Positions 10,195 through 20,107 of a stretch of DNA of 31,167 nt are shown here, one piece after another. The first letter of the stretch is position 1. Every line of letters starts with the position of its first letter. A program made the translations under genes and the position numbers. The notes beneath the pieces are model-generated. The model had not been told where the DNA came from. It ran no database searches and worked only from the letters and a program-made list of their open reading frames with translations. Source of the DNA: Calcarisporiella thermophila CBS 279.70. Its lineage: Eukaryota > Calcarisporiellomycota. The DNA lies in assembly GCF_041956535.1 (NCBI RefSeq), contig NW_027192210.1:48598-79764 (forward strand), given 5' to 3'.

Positions 10195-12220
10195 TTTACC
10201 AGCCTTTCTTCATAGAGAATATATACAATACAATTGAATCCTACTTATTTTATCAATATATTGCACGTGATAATTAGCTGCATTTTCTTCTCTGTGGTTT
10301 TATCTATTTCATTACCAACTATCTCATTTATAAGTTTTTACTATAGTGCAGCCTTTTTTTGATAGTTAGGCCAAAATTTTAAGTAAAAATTTTTCTAAGA
10401 TAAAAATCAATTTATATAATTTCGGCCGTAAAGTCCGGCCGAAGAAATAATAAACGAAATGTTTCAAGGCCAAAAAATTATTTTTTGGCCGTGGAATTTG
10501 GATTATCTCAAATTCCGCCTCTGCCTTGTGGCGGCAATTACTTGCAACTCAAAGGCTGACAGTATGTTAATTAATGTCACGTGAAAAACCTCTATTTTCA
10601 CAGTCCTACGCCCTTAATTTTAACGAATTTAACTATATTTTATCAGGGTAAATCATGGTTTTGTTTATGTTTTCTAACAGGTTTCCTTATGATGTTTTTT
10701 TGTAAGGATGACGGGTGATTCTATCAAAGGGTGATATACAAATAACCAAAAATAAGAAGTTAGGGATCATTAGTTTTCTGAAATATTAAAATAATTCAAT
10801 ACAAAACAAATTTTAAGCGAGTCTATGCAAGATCTTCAAGGCAGCTGAACACGGCAAATATAGATTAATGGCACTTTGAAACGCTTTTTTCCAAATGATT
10901 CGGTCATGAGTATCTCTAAATAGTCTAAGTCTTTGTATCTTTTAATTATCATGATTTATCGGGCTGTGCTGTACTCGATACAGTTGCATTTTCACTCTCA
11001 GCTTTGGGAAGCATTCTATTTCCCATCATATCAACACGTGTTGCATTTCTCCAGACTAAGAAAACCTACTCAGTTTGCAATCATATTGTACGGTACATTT
11101 TGCAAATTAAAACAATAGAAAACCGAAATTGTAAACATGATGAATTGCCTCAATCATATTTTTAAACACATTTAGATGGGATTTATTTCAGGACAAGTGT
11201 TTCGAAAATATACAGTCCAATATATTCCACATCTTTCTGGTGAGAAAGTACAGAGTGGATCTAGAATCCTGATATACTAGTAATATGAAGCAAATCCAGT
11301 AGAGATGATTATTATTATCGCCTCAATAGCTATACTATAGGTATAATTGAAACTGCGTATAGCCTGGTGTTCAACTCCATATTCCTACTCCGACCTCCCT
11401 TTATGCATATGATAGCTAAAGTTTCAGCGGTTTCATTCACGTCGATCCTATTAGTAGGTAGCTCTTTGCTGTACTATGGGTTCTAAAACGAGACGAATTA
11501 AAAGGAATAAATAATAAAAATACAGGTTATTAATAAAGATGATCACCTATAGGGAGCAGAAAAGAGTATATGTATTGGGTTGGGCTTGTAGAGTAATAAA
11601 CTGGGGTAATAAACTTGTAAACTAGTTTCGACCTTAGGAATACACAGTGGCAATAATTACATCATCAGTTATGACGTTATAGCATCCCCTAAGTAAATTA
11701 GACCCTCTATCCTGAAATTATTTTAGCCGCCACCACCACCCTGCAATCCCGGTTTTAGTTTTCAGACATTTTTATATACACATACTATTAATATAAATAA
11801 GCCGTCAAATACGCTAGGCTTAGTGTTAAAGTCACGAATTGGGGAAATGCCCTCCCATTTTTGTTTTAATTATTTGTAAGTATTTTTGCTTAATATTACT
11901 CACCCACGTAATTTACAATTTGATCCTTCTGGGTGAGCGAGGATTTTCTACTTATGAAAATTAACTATGGCTGGAGTTTGGACAGTAGAGATTAGTTTTT
12001 CCTATTAACAAACATTCTACTAAAAGGGTACGTATGTTTTACTTGGATCATGTTCCCTCATTTTACGGTTTTTTTAACGCGGATTTTGCTTCAGAAACCT
12101 AAAATTTCGTGGTTATTCCACACGATATTTCGGGCAGTTTGAAATATTATGCATGTGGAATACTCGAAACATGTAAATGGATTCATTTGAATTCTCGCTC
12201 CGTTATCTTCGAACTCGTAC
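10195..12220. other. Long AT-rich region without a gene
   Basis: No credible coding sequence. A 61-codon frame at 10933-11118 has no recognisable features. The only structured part is the hairpin cluster at 10421-10534. I saw no RNA gene and no complete transposon. Confidence 0.45.
10421..10534. repeat. Four consecutive short hairpins
   Basis: Four inverted repeats follow each other within 114 bp. TTCGGCCG/CGGCCGAA (10421-10443, 7-nt loop). GGCCAAAAAA/TTTTTTGGCC (10468-10490, loop TTA). GGAATTTG/CAAATTCC (10493-10516, 8-nt loop). CCGCC/GGCGG (10515-10534). All listed stems are perfect. The region is more GC-rich than its surroundings. It may be subterminal structure of a dead transposon, a structured RNA or a regulatory cluster; nothing here decides between them. 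Confidence 0.75.
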
Positions 12221-12227
12221 TATATAA
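12221..12227 (+). promoter_or_regulatory. TATA-like box of the seven-helix protein gene
   Basis: TATATAA lies 174 bp before the ATG at 12395, with no competing gene between them. Confidence 0.4.
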
Positions 12228-12394
12228 ATTGGTTATAAATCTCACTGGATAGGAGGCACATTCAAAACAAATAAGGAGAGACGATAAAAGTTAAAGTAAG
12301 AGTGTGGAGACTCGTTTGTTAATTACCAGTTCTGCAGCTATCAGTTTAGTTTTTTTTTGTTTTAAAAACGGTGGGGCTATTTAAACTCGACGGT

Positions 12395-13336
12395 ATGTCG
12401 ACATTCACAAAGGTCAGATCACAAAAATATAACACCATGTCGGAAATGAATGGCTTGGGAATAGAGCTGCTGTTCACGTCGGGCAGCTTTATGACACAGA
12501 TGGTTCTCTTCAGAAATATACGTAGCAAGGAATTTTTGCTGCTTGCCATTACCCAATTTTTTATTTTGAGCGAGCAAGTCCAGTATCATTTAATGAAATA
12601 CAATATTCTCAACAAAAACGCACTGACGATATCAACGTCGATTTTCTGGAGCATTTCGCAGATATTGATCACTTTTCTGTACTTCAGAAGACTCGGCATA
12701 TTCTCCACCAGGTACATTTACCTCAACAGGGTGTTGATGGCATTAGCGATAGTTTTCAACATCCTTGACAGCTTTTCGTGGGCTAGTTTTGCGATTACAA
12801 ACTATACGCGCGACGAATATGCAATCCTGCTCTCCGTCAGCGATATTTTGTCAGGCTTGATAATTACGGTTTATGAAATAATATCTCTACACACTGTCAG
12901 AAGCACACTTTCGAATATCAGCTCTTTTGAGTACGTCTACAAAAGGATCGTGCACGCATGCTTTGTCACCACAGCGTTGGCTCTCGGTCTTTATGATATG
13001 GTGATGTTCGGGAAGAAAGAGTTTGAGAAAGCCACTGACTTGAATGAGATGAACCTCTCCATCAAGTTGATTTCGTACATGCTTTACTATAGTATTTTGC
13101 TCTCAGTCAAACAATCGAGATCCGAGAGCACCTCAAGAGGGATATCTTCTTCGCACATAGAGTACAATCCAAGACTACCAAATGGCACACCGAAGTATTG
13201 CGATTGTAAGGCAAAGCGCGACATGGGCGGCGGTGACTGGAGCGCCTGCTCCTGCAACGGTGATTCCATCCAGTTGACGGCACCAAATCAAGCATATAAT
13301 GAGAGCGATAAATATTTGTGTGCAAATAGTGTATAA
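12395..13336 (+). CDS. Unrecognised seven-transmembrane protein with Ser- and Cys-containing tail
   Basis: Membrane protein of 313 residues in one uninterrupted exon. I read seven hydrophobic segments at roughly residues 21-40, 46-65, 76-97, 111-134, 142-164, 184-205 and 223-239, with a short N-terminus and a tail of about 70 residues. The tail begins KQSRSESTSRG and carries a small cysteine cluster (CDCKAKRDMGGGDWSACSC at about 269-287). Basic residues after TM7 place the tail on the cytosolic side if the positive-inside rule holds. The topology is that of a G-protein-coupled-receptor-like protein, but I see no motif of a known fungal receptor class (Ste2, Ste3, opsin, Pth11, cAMP receptor). 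The start is the ATG at 12395; the ATG at 12437 is an alternative. A TATA-like box and an AATAAA frame the gene. Receptor function is inference from topology only. Confidence 0.75.
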   Translation: MSTFTKVRSQKYNTMSEMNGLGIELLFTSGSFMTQMVLFRNIRSKEFLLLAITQFFILSEQVQYHLMKYNILNKNALTISTSIFWSISQILITFLYFRRLGIFSTRYIYLNRVLMALAIVFNILDSFSWASFAITNYTRDEYAILLSVSDILSGLIITVYEIISLHTVRSTLSNISSFEYVYKRIVHACFVTTALALGLYDMVMFGKKEFEKATDLNEMNLSIKLISYMLYYSILLSVKQSRSESTSRGISSSHIEYNPRLPNGTPKYCDCKAKRDMGGGDWSACSCNGDSIQLTAPNQAYNESDKYLCANSV

Positions 13337-13392
13337 ATTGAGTTTTCAGTATTTTTTAATTAGTTATCACTTACTTTTTAGTATAATGCTCT

Positions 13393-13398
13393 AATAAA
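13393..13398 (+). terminator. Putative polyadenylation signal of the seven-helix gene
   Basis: AATAAA 57 nt after the stop codon. Confidence 0.4.
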
Positions 13399-14430
13399 TG
13401 GTTATTCATTTAACTCGAAATTAAAATTGATAAAATAATATACTAAGTGCCTTAGTAGACAATAATAATGTAATTAAAATAAATCCAGAACACACCAATG
13501 GAATATTACAGTTGGATAATTAAGGTGCTTTAAGAAGCAGTATAAATCACCATCTAATATATCGCTTCGTATTGGTAGGCAGGATTTTGTTGTGTTGAGT
13601 TGAATTGAAACGAAACTACCAATAGTGGTTAAATGGGGAGAAACGAAGCAGTTCACAAAGGTAAACAGAAGAGCATCTCGAATATATGAACAAGCGTAGC
13701 AGCAATTCGACCCTTCCAACTATCTTCGCTAGTATCTGCGGTATTTGCAGTTTCCATGGTTAGGGAAACCTGAAATCCCATCCCTAATTATATAAACTGG
13801 AGTTAGCCTAAGAAATTAGTAAATTTTAATACAGTGCTTGGCACAAAAATTCTAACCAAAATATAATGCTTTGACCTCCAACTCAATTGTGAATAGAAAT
13901 CCGGAAGTTTCTATAGAAAATCAATTCGTACGAGATTTATAGAGAAGTGAAATTCTTTCCCCAAAAATAGATCGAAGATTGCAAAAGAAAATAATTATAG
14001 TTTTGGCTCTATTTCGTTGCACTTCTATATTTCGGAGTCGGTGCTCTTAAAATACACACAATAATATTTTCACTAAGACCAACTGAGAATTTTGTCAAGT
14101 GAGTTACTCAGAGTAAAAATCTGTTTCTAAATAGTATAGTAGTACAATTTCAAAAAAAAATATGTAAAATAGTTATGCACAAATATAGTCACGCAAAGAG
14201 ATATTAGTCGCACGAGTTTATTATGAAAAAGAAGATATTACAAGGCGAGGTTTATCAATATGTTTCAATAGTATTATGCCTGGATAAATATGTCCAGACA
14301 AGCGAAATTTCAGCAGATAATTAGTCGCATATATAAAATAAGGGCATAAAACCAGGTATAATACTATGGAAGATTTAAAACCAATACTTTCTTATACGAA
14401 CTAATGTACATGTGCTATGTCAATTTAAAG
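13399..14430. other. Intergenic region between convergent genes
   Basis: About 1 kb between the seven-helix gene (+) and the NmrA-like gene (-). An 81-codon minus frame at 13474-13719 has no recognisable domain and is not called. No RNA or clear repeat was seen. Confidence 0.4.
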
Positions 14431-15432
14431 TTAAAATACACCTTTCCATCCGAGCTTCTTAAAGCACTCTTCAAAGGTTAAGAAAGAACGCTGGACAAGA
14501 CGAGTTTCCTTGAAATTGCGACCGGGGAAGAATCCATATTCATTGTAAAACTCAAACGACTCGCGCAGATTGTCATCTGAAGCAATATAAGGGAAATCTT
14601 GTGCAAGCCTCTCGGGTGGTATATACCGATATCGAATACTCTGACCCGAAATGCGTGACATCATCTCTGCAACCTCCTCCCAGGTATACTCTTCTCCAGC
14701 TAAATCGAGGGATTTTCCAAGATATTGGTCACGATTAGCAATAACCTCAGCGATCACTGGTCCAAAATCATAAGTGGAAGAGATCATAGCAAGCTTAACA
14801 TCTGGCTTCATCGTATGGGCAATTTCAAGCTGACCATCTTGGTTTTTTTGTGGCGGGTAAAAATTGATAAAATTCTCGTAATAGAAACCCACTTTTATCA
14901 CAGTAAAGGGAAGTTCGGTTTGCCTAAGGTATTCCTCAACGCGAGCCTTGTTGATGAAGTGGTACACTTTCTGATATTTACCATTCGACACTTTTTCTGT
15001 ATCTTCCAAAGAGCTATAGATAGTCGAAAATAAGTAAGCCATATAACTAAACATCGAAGTCAAATCCGCCAAACTATACCTGTAAATAAAATGCTGTACA
15101 CCAGCTTTTAGTGCTGCATCCACCATATTTTTTCCCTGACGCTCCTCCAATCTGTGGTCGGATTGAGCAGTTTCCGAATCGAAGTAATTTGTCACCGCAA
15201 ATACTGCGTACGCCCCCTTGAATGCTTTGTCCAAGTCTTTCGGATCTGCCAAATTTGCCTTTATAACCTCTACGCCTCGCGAAGCTAGTGTCTTGGCATT
15301 CGGGGAATCAGGGTTACGTGTAATTCCGCGTAATTGATATTGGTCAGTGGGTAATAGAGCATTGATGACGGAGCCACCTTGAGAACCAGTAGCTCCAACA
15401 ACAACGATTACAGGTTTTGTTATTGTAGACAT
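14431..15432 (-). CDS. NmrA-like family NAD(P)-binding protein
   Basis: Atypical short-chain dehydrogenase of the NmrA/HSCARG type. These bind NAD(P) in a Rossmann fold and often act as redox-sensing regulators rather than enzymes. GATGSQGG lies at residues 13-20, with RGITRNP next to the second strand. The genomic frame reads 333 codons, but 22 of them are an intron at 15079-15014 (66 nt, GTATAG...CTATAG, phase 2). Removing it joins HFIY to SSLEDTEKVSNGKY, the normal family sequence, and drops a hydrophobic insert. The mature product is 311 residues from exons 15432-15080 and 15013-14431. The frame is intact. A TATA-like box lies about 70 bp upstream. It is divergent from the GH3 gene 1.3 kb away. 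A nitrogen-regulatory role like that of NmrA is not implied by family membership alone. Confidence 0.9.
   Translation of the reverse strand: MSTITKPVIVVVGATGSQGGSVINALLPTDQYQLRGITRNPDSPNAKTLASRGVEVIKANLADPKDLDKAFKGAYAVFAVTNYFDSETAQSDHRLEERQGKNMVDAALKAGVQHFIYRYSLADLTSMFSYMAYLFSTIYSSLEDTEKVSNGKYQKVYHFINKARVEEYLRQTELPFTVIKVGFYYENFINFYPPQKNQDGQLEIAHTMKPDVKLAMISSTYDFGPVIAEVIANRDQYLGKSLDLAGEEYTWEEVAEMMSRISGQSIRYRYIPPERLAQDFPYIASDDNLRESFEFYNEYGFFPGRNFKETRLVQRSFLTFEECFKKLGWKGVF
15014..15079 (-). other. In-frame, stop-free intron of the NmrA-like gene (66 nt)
   Basis: Exactly 22 codons with no stop. It has a GTATAG donor and CTATAG acceptor with a possible branch site (CTTAC) upstream of the acceptor. 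Retention would give a full-length protein with a hydrophobic 22-residue insert, so simple ORF calling would annotate it as coding. Confidence 0.85.
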
Positions 15433-15497
15433 GTTTTTTTTACAGATAGATTAAGTATTGCTTGTGTGAACTATTTTTCTTGGAGCCATTACCCAGA

Positions 15498-15505
15498 TTT
15501 ATATA
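15498..15505 (-). promoter_or_regulatory. TATA-like box of the NmrA-like gene
   Basis: On the minus strand this reads TATATAAA and lies about 66-73 bp before the ATG at 15432. Confidence 0.5.
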
Positions 15506-16746
15506 CAAATAGACGGATATACTAGACTTATATTGCTTATTCACCACATGGATGACTCACCGACTTCGACGCCTAAATTTCACTCCGACAATATATCCAC
15601 ACAAAGCGCAGATTAAATTTGTGTGTATTCGATTAGTCAATCCTCTCAAATTGAACAGTCAATCACTAGCAAATCAGAGAAAAATAATAAAAAACTAAGA
15701 CTGATGTTTAGTTTAAAACATACGGAAGAACGCGCTGATCATAGTTTACGCAATACGTTATGTTTTTTGCTATATTCGTAATATTTAATTTTTCTTAGGG
15801 TTACAATACTGAATTGTTTATCTACATTCCTAATTGATGTCAAGTTAATAATCAATTACACGGCTCTGATAAGAATTAAAAAAGCCATTACAATAGCCAT
15901 TTGTATCCTTATATTGGCTACTTCTAGAATGATCTGATAAGCAATAGCGTTTGAATCTGTAGCTCCAAAACTGGTCGCGTTAGGTATGTTAGGTATATAT
16001 GTGCATTTAGAATTTAATCAACTGGAGTATGTCCACGTTGAGATACTTTTTAAAAATCTTGCCTCTAGTAGACACTTCTATTTCCAATTACTCAAAGCTA
16101 TTAAGTTTTAAGAATCAATGCAAAGTGGGATTTATTGCTGCGTTGGAGAAAAGACTCTTTCACTAATTGTAAGCATATCCTCAAAGTGTCGCATAGCAAT
16201 CTCTATAATATGCTTTCAATAAGCCTGAGTGGAAGGCAGAAACTAGGGCCAAGGGAAGAGCTGGGTCAGGTATTGGATACCCTATATACCTCGCCGCAAA
16301 CTTACTGATTCCTATTTAAAATAATATTAAAGCTGGATGTTTTCAATCAAAGACGCAAAGTGTTATTATATGCAAGTTCTCCCTCACTTTTAAGCAGTAT
16401 ATAGGAGAATACTTTGATAGATTTATCTCGAGAACTCTACAATAAACAATAATCTTCTACTCATTCTATTCTAATTAGTATAATGGCAATGACGCTTTAG
16501 GTCACTGCTAAGTGAATTTCTTCCCACACGTGTTGAATTATAAAAGAATTTAAACACCGAAGGTAAAAACCTATTAGTTTTGCTAGGCTATTTCATATAT
16601 ATGTATTGATATTTAAATATTATTGCATGTCTCTCTAAATTAATACCAATCCAAATCAATATCAGATTTCTAAATTATCCTTTACTTTACTACACTACCA
16701 TTCTGTTTCCGTTAAATATTTGCTAATTACCTTCAATATTTCTAAG
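15506..16746. other. Shared upstream region of the divergent NmrA-like and GH3 genes
   Basis: AT-rich sequence without a credible gene. ATATATAT-like runs lie at about 16596-16604, roughly 145 bp before the GH3 start, and could serve as its TATA region. No repeat or RNA gene was seen. Confidence 0.4.
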
Positions 16747-19401
16747 ATGTCAACAGATGAAATCTCATCCGCGCCATCCCTCACGGCCAAACTTGGTCAA
16801 CTCTTCATGGTCGGATTCTATGGCCTGGAGCCTAGCGACGAATTGATCCAGCTTATCACTACTCATCAAGTTGGTTCCGTCGTTCTTTTTTCCCGCAACA
16901 TTGCGTCAGTCGAGCAACTTCGCTCGCTGACTCTATCGCTGCAGCAAATCGCAAAAAATGCCGGTCATCCGCATCCATTACTGATTGCAGTTGACCAAGA
17001 AAATGGAATGGTTCGTCGCTTTGGTAAAATGACAACTCTATTCCCCGGTAATATGGCTCTCGGAGCCCTACCCACGTCTACGATTCGAACTGCTGAATCA
17101 ATCGCGCGCGCAACCGCCAAAGAGCTTCTCGCACTCGGCATCAACTACGACCTGGCTCCAGTCGTAGATGTGAATAATAACCCTAAAAATCCCGTGATTG
17201 GAATTCGTTCTTTTGGACAGGATCCTCATCTGTGTGCACGGCTTGGTTCCTCTATGGTAAAAGGTTTCCAAGAATGCGGTGTAATCGCTTGTGCGAAGCA
17301 CTTTCCAGGTCACGGCAACACGGCTGTTGATTCACACTATGGTCTTCCTGTTATTTCTAAGACACGTGCCCAACTAGAAGAGGTGGAGTTGGTGCCTTTT
17401 TGGCGATGTGCAAGTGATGATATTTCAGTGGCAAGTATTATGGTAGGCCACATGCATTTGCCTGAGATTATGAAGTCAGAGTCAGGGCATAAGAAGCCAT
17501 GCAGTGTCTCGCGTGAAGTGGTACATGACATGTTACGTATCGGAATGGGGTATCAGGGGGTTATCATCACCGATTGCTTAATTATGGATGGCGTCAGGAG
17601 CACCGTGGGAACTGTGGAGGGTGCAGTCATGGCCTTACAAGCTGGCAATGATATAGTGATGATTTGTCATGAGCATGATAAACAGCGCGAGGCCATTTTA
17701 CGGGTACAGGAGGCGGTTGCCAAAGGTGAGATTGATCGTGCCGAAATTGAACGGTCTTACGAAAGAGTTATGGCACTCAAGAGCCGATACACTAGTTGGA
17801 GTGCTGCCTTGGAGTTGACAGACGTTTCTGATATTCGCTGTGATGCTCATCTCAAACTCAGCATGGATACCTATGCCTCCACCACTACTGTAGTTAGGAA
17901 TGAGGCTGGCATAATCCCATTGCATCTCTCCCAAGATCAAAATCTCATGCTTATTACCCCTAACGTTATCGCTACTGGAGCATTTGACTCATCCAATCAC
18001 GCATTTGCGGCCCTTGAGGAGCAAATCCGCCTTCGACATTCCAATATCAACCACTGGAAAATTCCCGAAACTTCTGAAGCTCAGCTTCAGTTAGCCCAGG
18101 ACGCAGATTTCAATTCTAAAGCAAAGCATGCCGATCTCATTTTGATTGTTACCGCTAATGCCAATTTGCACGCGAATCAATTAAAGGTAGTGCGATATCT
18201 GCTAGCCTCAATTCAGGTACCTATCGTAATGGTGGCATCGGGTAACCCATATGATCTGGAGGAATTTTCTGCTGATAGTATCAATACCTATCTTACCACT
18301 TATGAGCACACTGAATCAGCGTTTGGAGCTCTCACCGCTGTCTTATTTGGCGAAGTTCGTGCCCAGGGCAAACTACCTGTAGAACTTTTATCAGGTTCCA
18401 CTGCTTCGAATACTACTGCAAATATCATTGTTGAGGATTACAATCCCCAAAGGGATCTTAATTCGGTTGTAGCGCTATGGGATGCTAGTTTCGGAGACAA
18501 ATGGCCACGCAATACAGATCGAATTGAGGTGGTGTTGCGCCGCTGTGGGAAAGCTAAGCACTTTATTGTACGCGGAAGTAATGGCGACGCGATTGGGTTT
18601 GCTGCGACGAGCATTGACGGCGAGGGTGATAGTTATGGTCACTTAATGCTAATTATGGTTCATCCTGTGGCTCGACGCCGCGGAATTGGCTCGGCTCTTC
18701 ACACTGCTGCAATGCGTCATCTTTATTCCCATCCCACAATTAAGTCAATCCAGCTGGGAGCGGCGTATCCACGCTTCTTTTGTGGCGTTCCCGAAAATCT
18801 AATGCCTCAAGCTGGGCCGTTTTTCGCCCACCGTGGATGGCGCTTCAATAGCGGGTCCCGTCCTGGTATCGTATACGATTTAATTCAAGATGTTCGCCAA
18901 TTCGTGACACCTGCCGACATAACGAACAAGATGGTCGATGCAGGAATTGTAATTGCACCCATTTGTTCGGCAGAGGAAGTAAAAGAAGTAGTAGAGTTTG
19001 AAGAAAAGCATTTCCCATACTGGCGTTGGACTTACGAGCACCATGCTGATCTTGGTGATCTGGCCGACCTTATCGTTGCACGAGATGAACGGGGAAGTGG
19101 CAGAGTCGTGGGCGCCATGGTTATATATTCAGCTGAAAATTCGAGCAAGGAGCGAACTGATGTAGGATGGTGGGATGAGAGCCTGTTTGGAGCAAAGTGC
19201 GGTGGGATAGCATGTGTTGGCGTCGATGAAGCCATGCGAGGCAAGGGAATCGGAGCAGGGTTGGTTGCTTATGGGAGTGAGATTCTGCGCAAACGCGGTG
19301 TCGAGCGCGTAATGATTGATTGGGTTGTGCTAGAACGGTTCTATGAAAAACTGGGATATAAACGGTGGAGGGGATACTATATGAGTGATAGAGTGGTGTA
19401 A
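16747..19401 (+). CDS. GH3 beta-N-acetylglucosaminidase (NagZ-like) fused to two GNAT domains
   Basis: Single-exon gene for an 884-residue protein. Residues 1 to about 350 form a GH3 catalytic domain of the NagZ type, which removes terminal beta-linked N-acetylglucosamine. AVDQENG lies at 81-87, the KHFPGHG...DSH signature at 184-197 (His/Asp dyad loop) and the likely nucleophile is Asp276 in ITDCLIMDG. Residues about 370-550 match the second, alpha/beta sandwich GH3 domain. The C-terminal third carries two GNAT-like acyltransferase folds. The first is at about 560-710 with RRRGIGSAL at 643-651, the second at about 730-884 with RGKGIGAGL at 831-839; both are acetyl-CoA-binding motif A. No signal peptide is visible, so it is likely cytosolic. 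GH3-GNAT fusions are known in fungi, where GlcNAc from chitin is the expected substrate. I start at the ATG at 16747 because it precedes the conserved KLGQLFMVGF block. The frame is intact. Confidence 0.9.
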   Translation: MSTDEISSAPSLTAKLGQLFMVGFYGLEPSDELIQLITTHQVGSVVLFSRNIASVEQLRSLTLSLQQIAKNAGHPHPLLIAVDQENGMVRRFGKMTTLFPGNMALGALPTSTIRTAESIARATAKELLALGINYDLAPVVDVNNNPKNPVIGIRSFGQDPHLCARLGSSMVKGFQECGVIACAKHFPGHGNTAVDSHYGLPVISKTRAQLEEVELVPFWRCASDDISVASIMVGHMHLPEIMKSESGHKKPCSVSREVVHDMLRIGMGYQGVIITDCLIMDGVRSTVGTVEGAVMALQAGNDIVMICHEHDKQREAILRVQEAVAKGEIDRAEIERSYERVMALKSRYTSWSAALELTDVSDIRCDAHLKLSMDTYASTTTVVRNEAGIIPLHLSQDQNLMLITPNVIATGAFDSSNHAFAALEEQIRLRHSNINHWKIPETSEAQLQLAQDADFNSKAKHADLILIVTANANLHANQLKVVRYLLASIQVPIVMVASGNPYDLEEFSADSINTYLTTYEHTESAFGALTAVLFGEVRAQGKLPVELLSGSTASNTTANIIVEDYNPQRDLNSVVALWDASFGDKWPRNTDRIEVVLRRCGKAKHFIVRGSNGDAIGFAATSIDGEGDSYGHLMLIMVHPVARRRGIGSALHTAAMRHLYSHPTIKSIQLGAAYPRFFCGVPENLMPQAGPFFAHRGWRFNSGSRPGIVYDLIQDVRQFVTPADITNKMVDAGIVIAPICSAEEVKEVVEFEEKHFPYWRWTYEHHADLGDLADLIVARDERGSGRVVGAMVIYSAENSSKERTDVGWWDESLFGAKCGGIACVGVDEAMRGKGIGAGLVAYGSEILRKRGVERVMIDWVVLERFYEKLGYKRWRGYYMSDRVV

Positions 19402-19486
19402 GGGGATAACTTGACATAACTATTAAGACACGTGTACAACCATTATTTATTAATACTCTTTTTACAACGATTCTTGACGATTAAAG

Positions 19487-19492
19487 AATAAA
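19487..19492 (+). terminator. Putative polyadenylation signal of the GH3-GNAT gene
   Basis: AATAAA 86 nt after the stop codon. Confidence 0.4.
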
Positions 19493-19674
19493 ACTTAAAA
19501 CTGCAGAATGCTGGCGAGCTATATTGATAGTTGATATATAAAAAATAAATAAAATGCAATTTCACAAACACAGTTGTCCCTCCCATTAGATTAAACTGTG
19601 TTGAAATATATTATTTTCCTCTAAAGCCATATAAGTGATTTTACTCTCATTATTTGATATTATAAGTGGTGTAA

Positions 19675-19751
19675 TGAATCAATCTTTTTCTTAAATTACT
19701 TGAATTGGAATATTTGGAACTCCGAACCCTCCAGAACTCGAGAAATCTTTC
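19675..19751 (+). repeat. 5' LTR, segment shared with the 3' LTR
   Basis: 77 bp identical to 22847-22923 except at five positions. The full 5' LTR continues rightward, with a TATAAAA at 19852-19858, but its end cannot be fixed because the 3' copy is truncated. I could not identify a primer-binding site with confidence. Confidence 0.85.
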
Positions 19752-19851
19752 AGTTTGGTTTTGACTGTAGTAGTACTGGAATTTGACCTCAGTTTAATTA
19801 CATTTCTTAATTTTTCTGGTTGTTTTCTCAATTCTTAATTAATTATTGTTG

Positions 19852-19858
19852 TATAAAA
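19852..19858 (+). promoter_or_regulatory. TATA-like box inside the 5' LTR
   Basis: TATAAAA 177 bp after the LTR start and about 250 bp before the gag ATG, a plausible position for the element's own promoter. Confidence 0.45.
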
Positions 19859-20047
19859 CGAAGTATAAGAATTTCGAGTTCAAATTAATTTTACTTTATT
19901 GGACTTCATAATCATTTTCTTATTCTTCTATTTTCCTACTTTGTTATAATAAATATTAAGTTCAGTACTTAGTGTTTATTTTAGTGACGACTTTCGATCT
20001 AACTGCGTGAAGCTACCAGAATCCATGAATCTTAAACAAAACACCAG

Positions 20048-20078
20048 ACTAGACTAGACACTAGACACTAGACACTAG
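20048..20078. repeat. Short ACTAG-based tandem repeat in the gag leader
   Basis: Two ACTAG units followed by three ACACTAG units, directly in the untranslated leader between LTR and gag. Probably a microsatellite that arose by slippage. Confidence 0.8.
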
Positions 20079-20107
20079 AATTATTTTTACGAGACAACAT
20101 TGGAATA

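Noticed and set aside
10933-11118. 61-codon forward frame
   Set aside because: Low-complexity AT-driven composition, no recognisable domain, no promoter or poly(A) context that stands out.
11370-11395. tRNA B-box-like GTGTTCAACTCC
   Set aside because: No acceptor stem or A box at the right distance.
13474-13719. 81-codon minus frame between convergent genes
   Set aside because: No known domain. A neighbouring frame looks equally protein-like, so a real gene cannot be supported, though a very old relic is possible.
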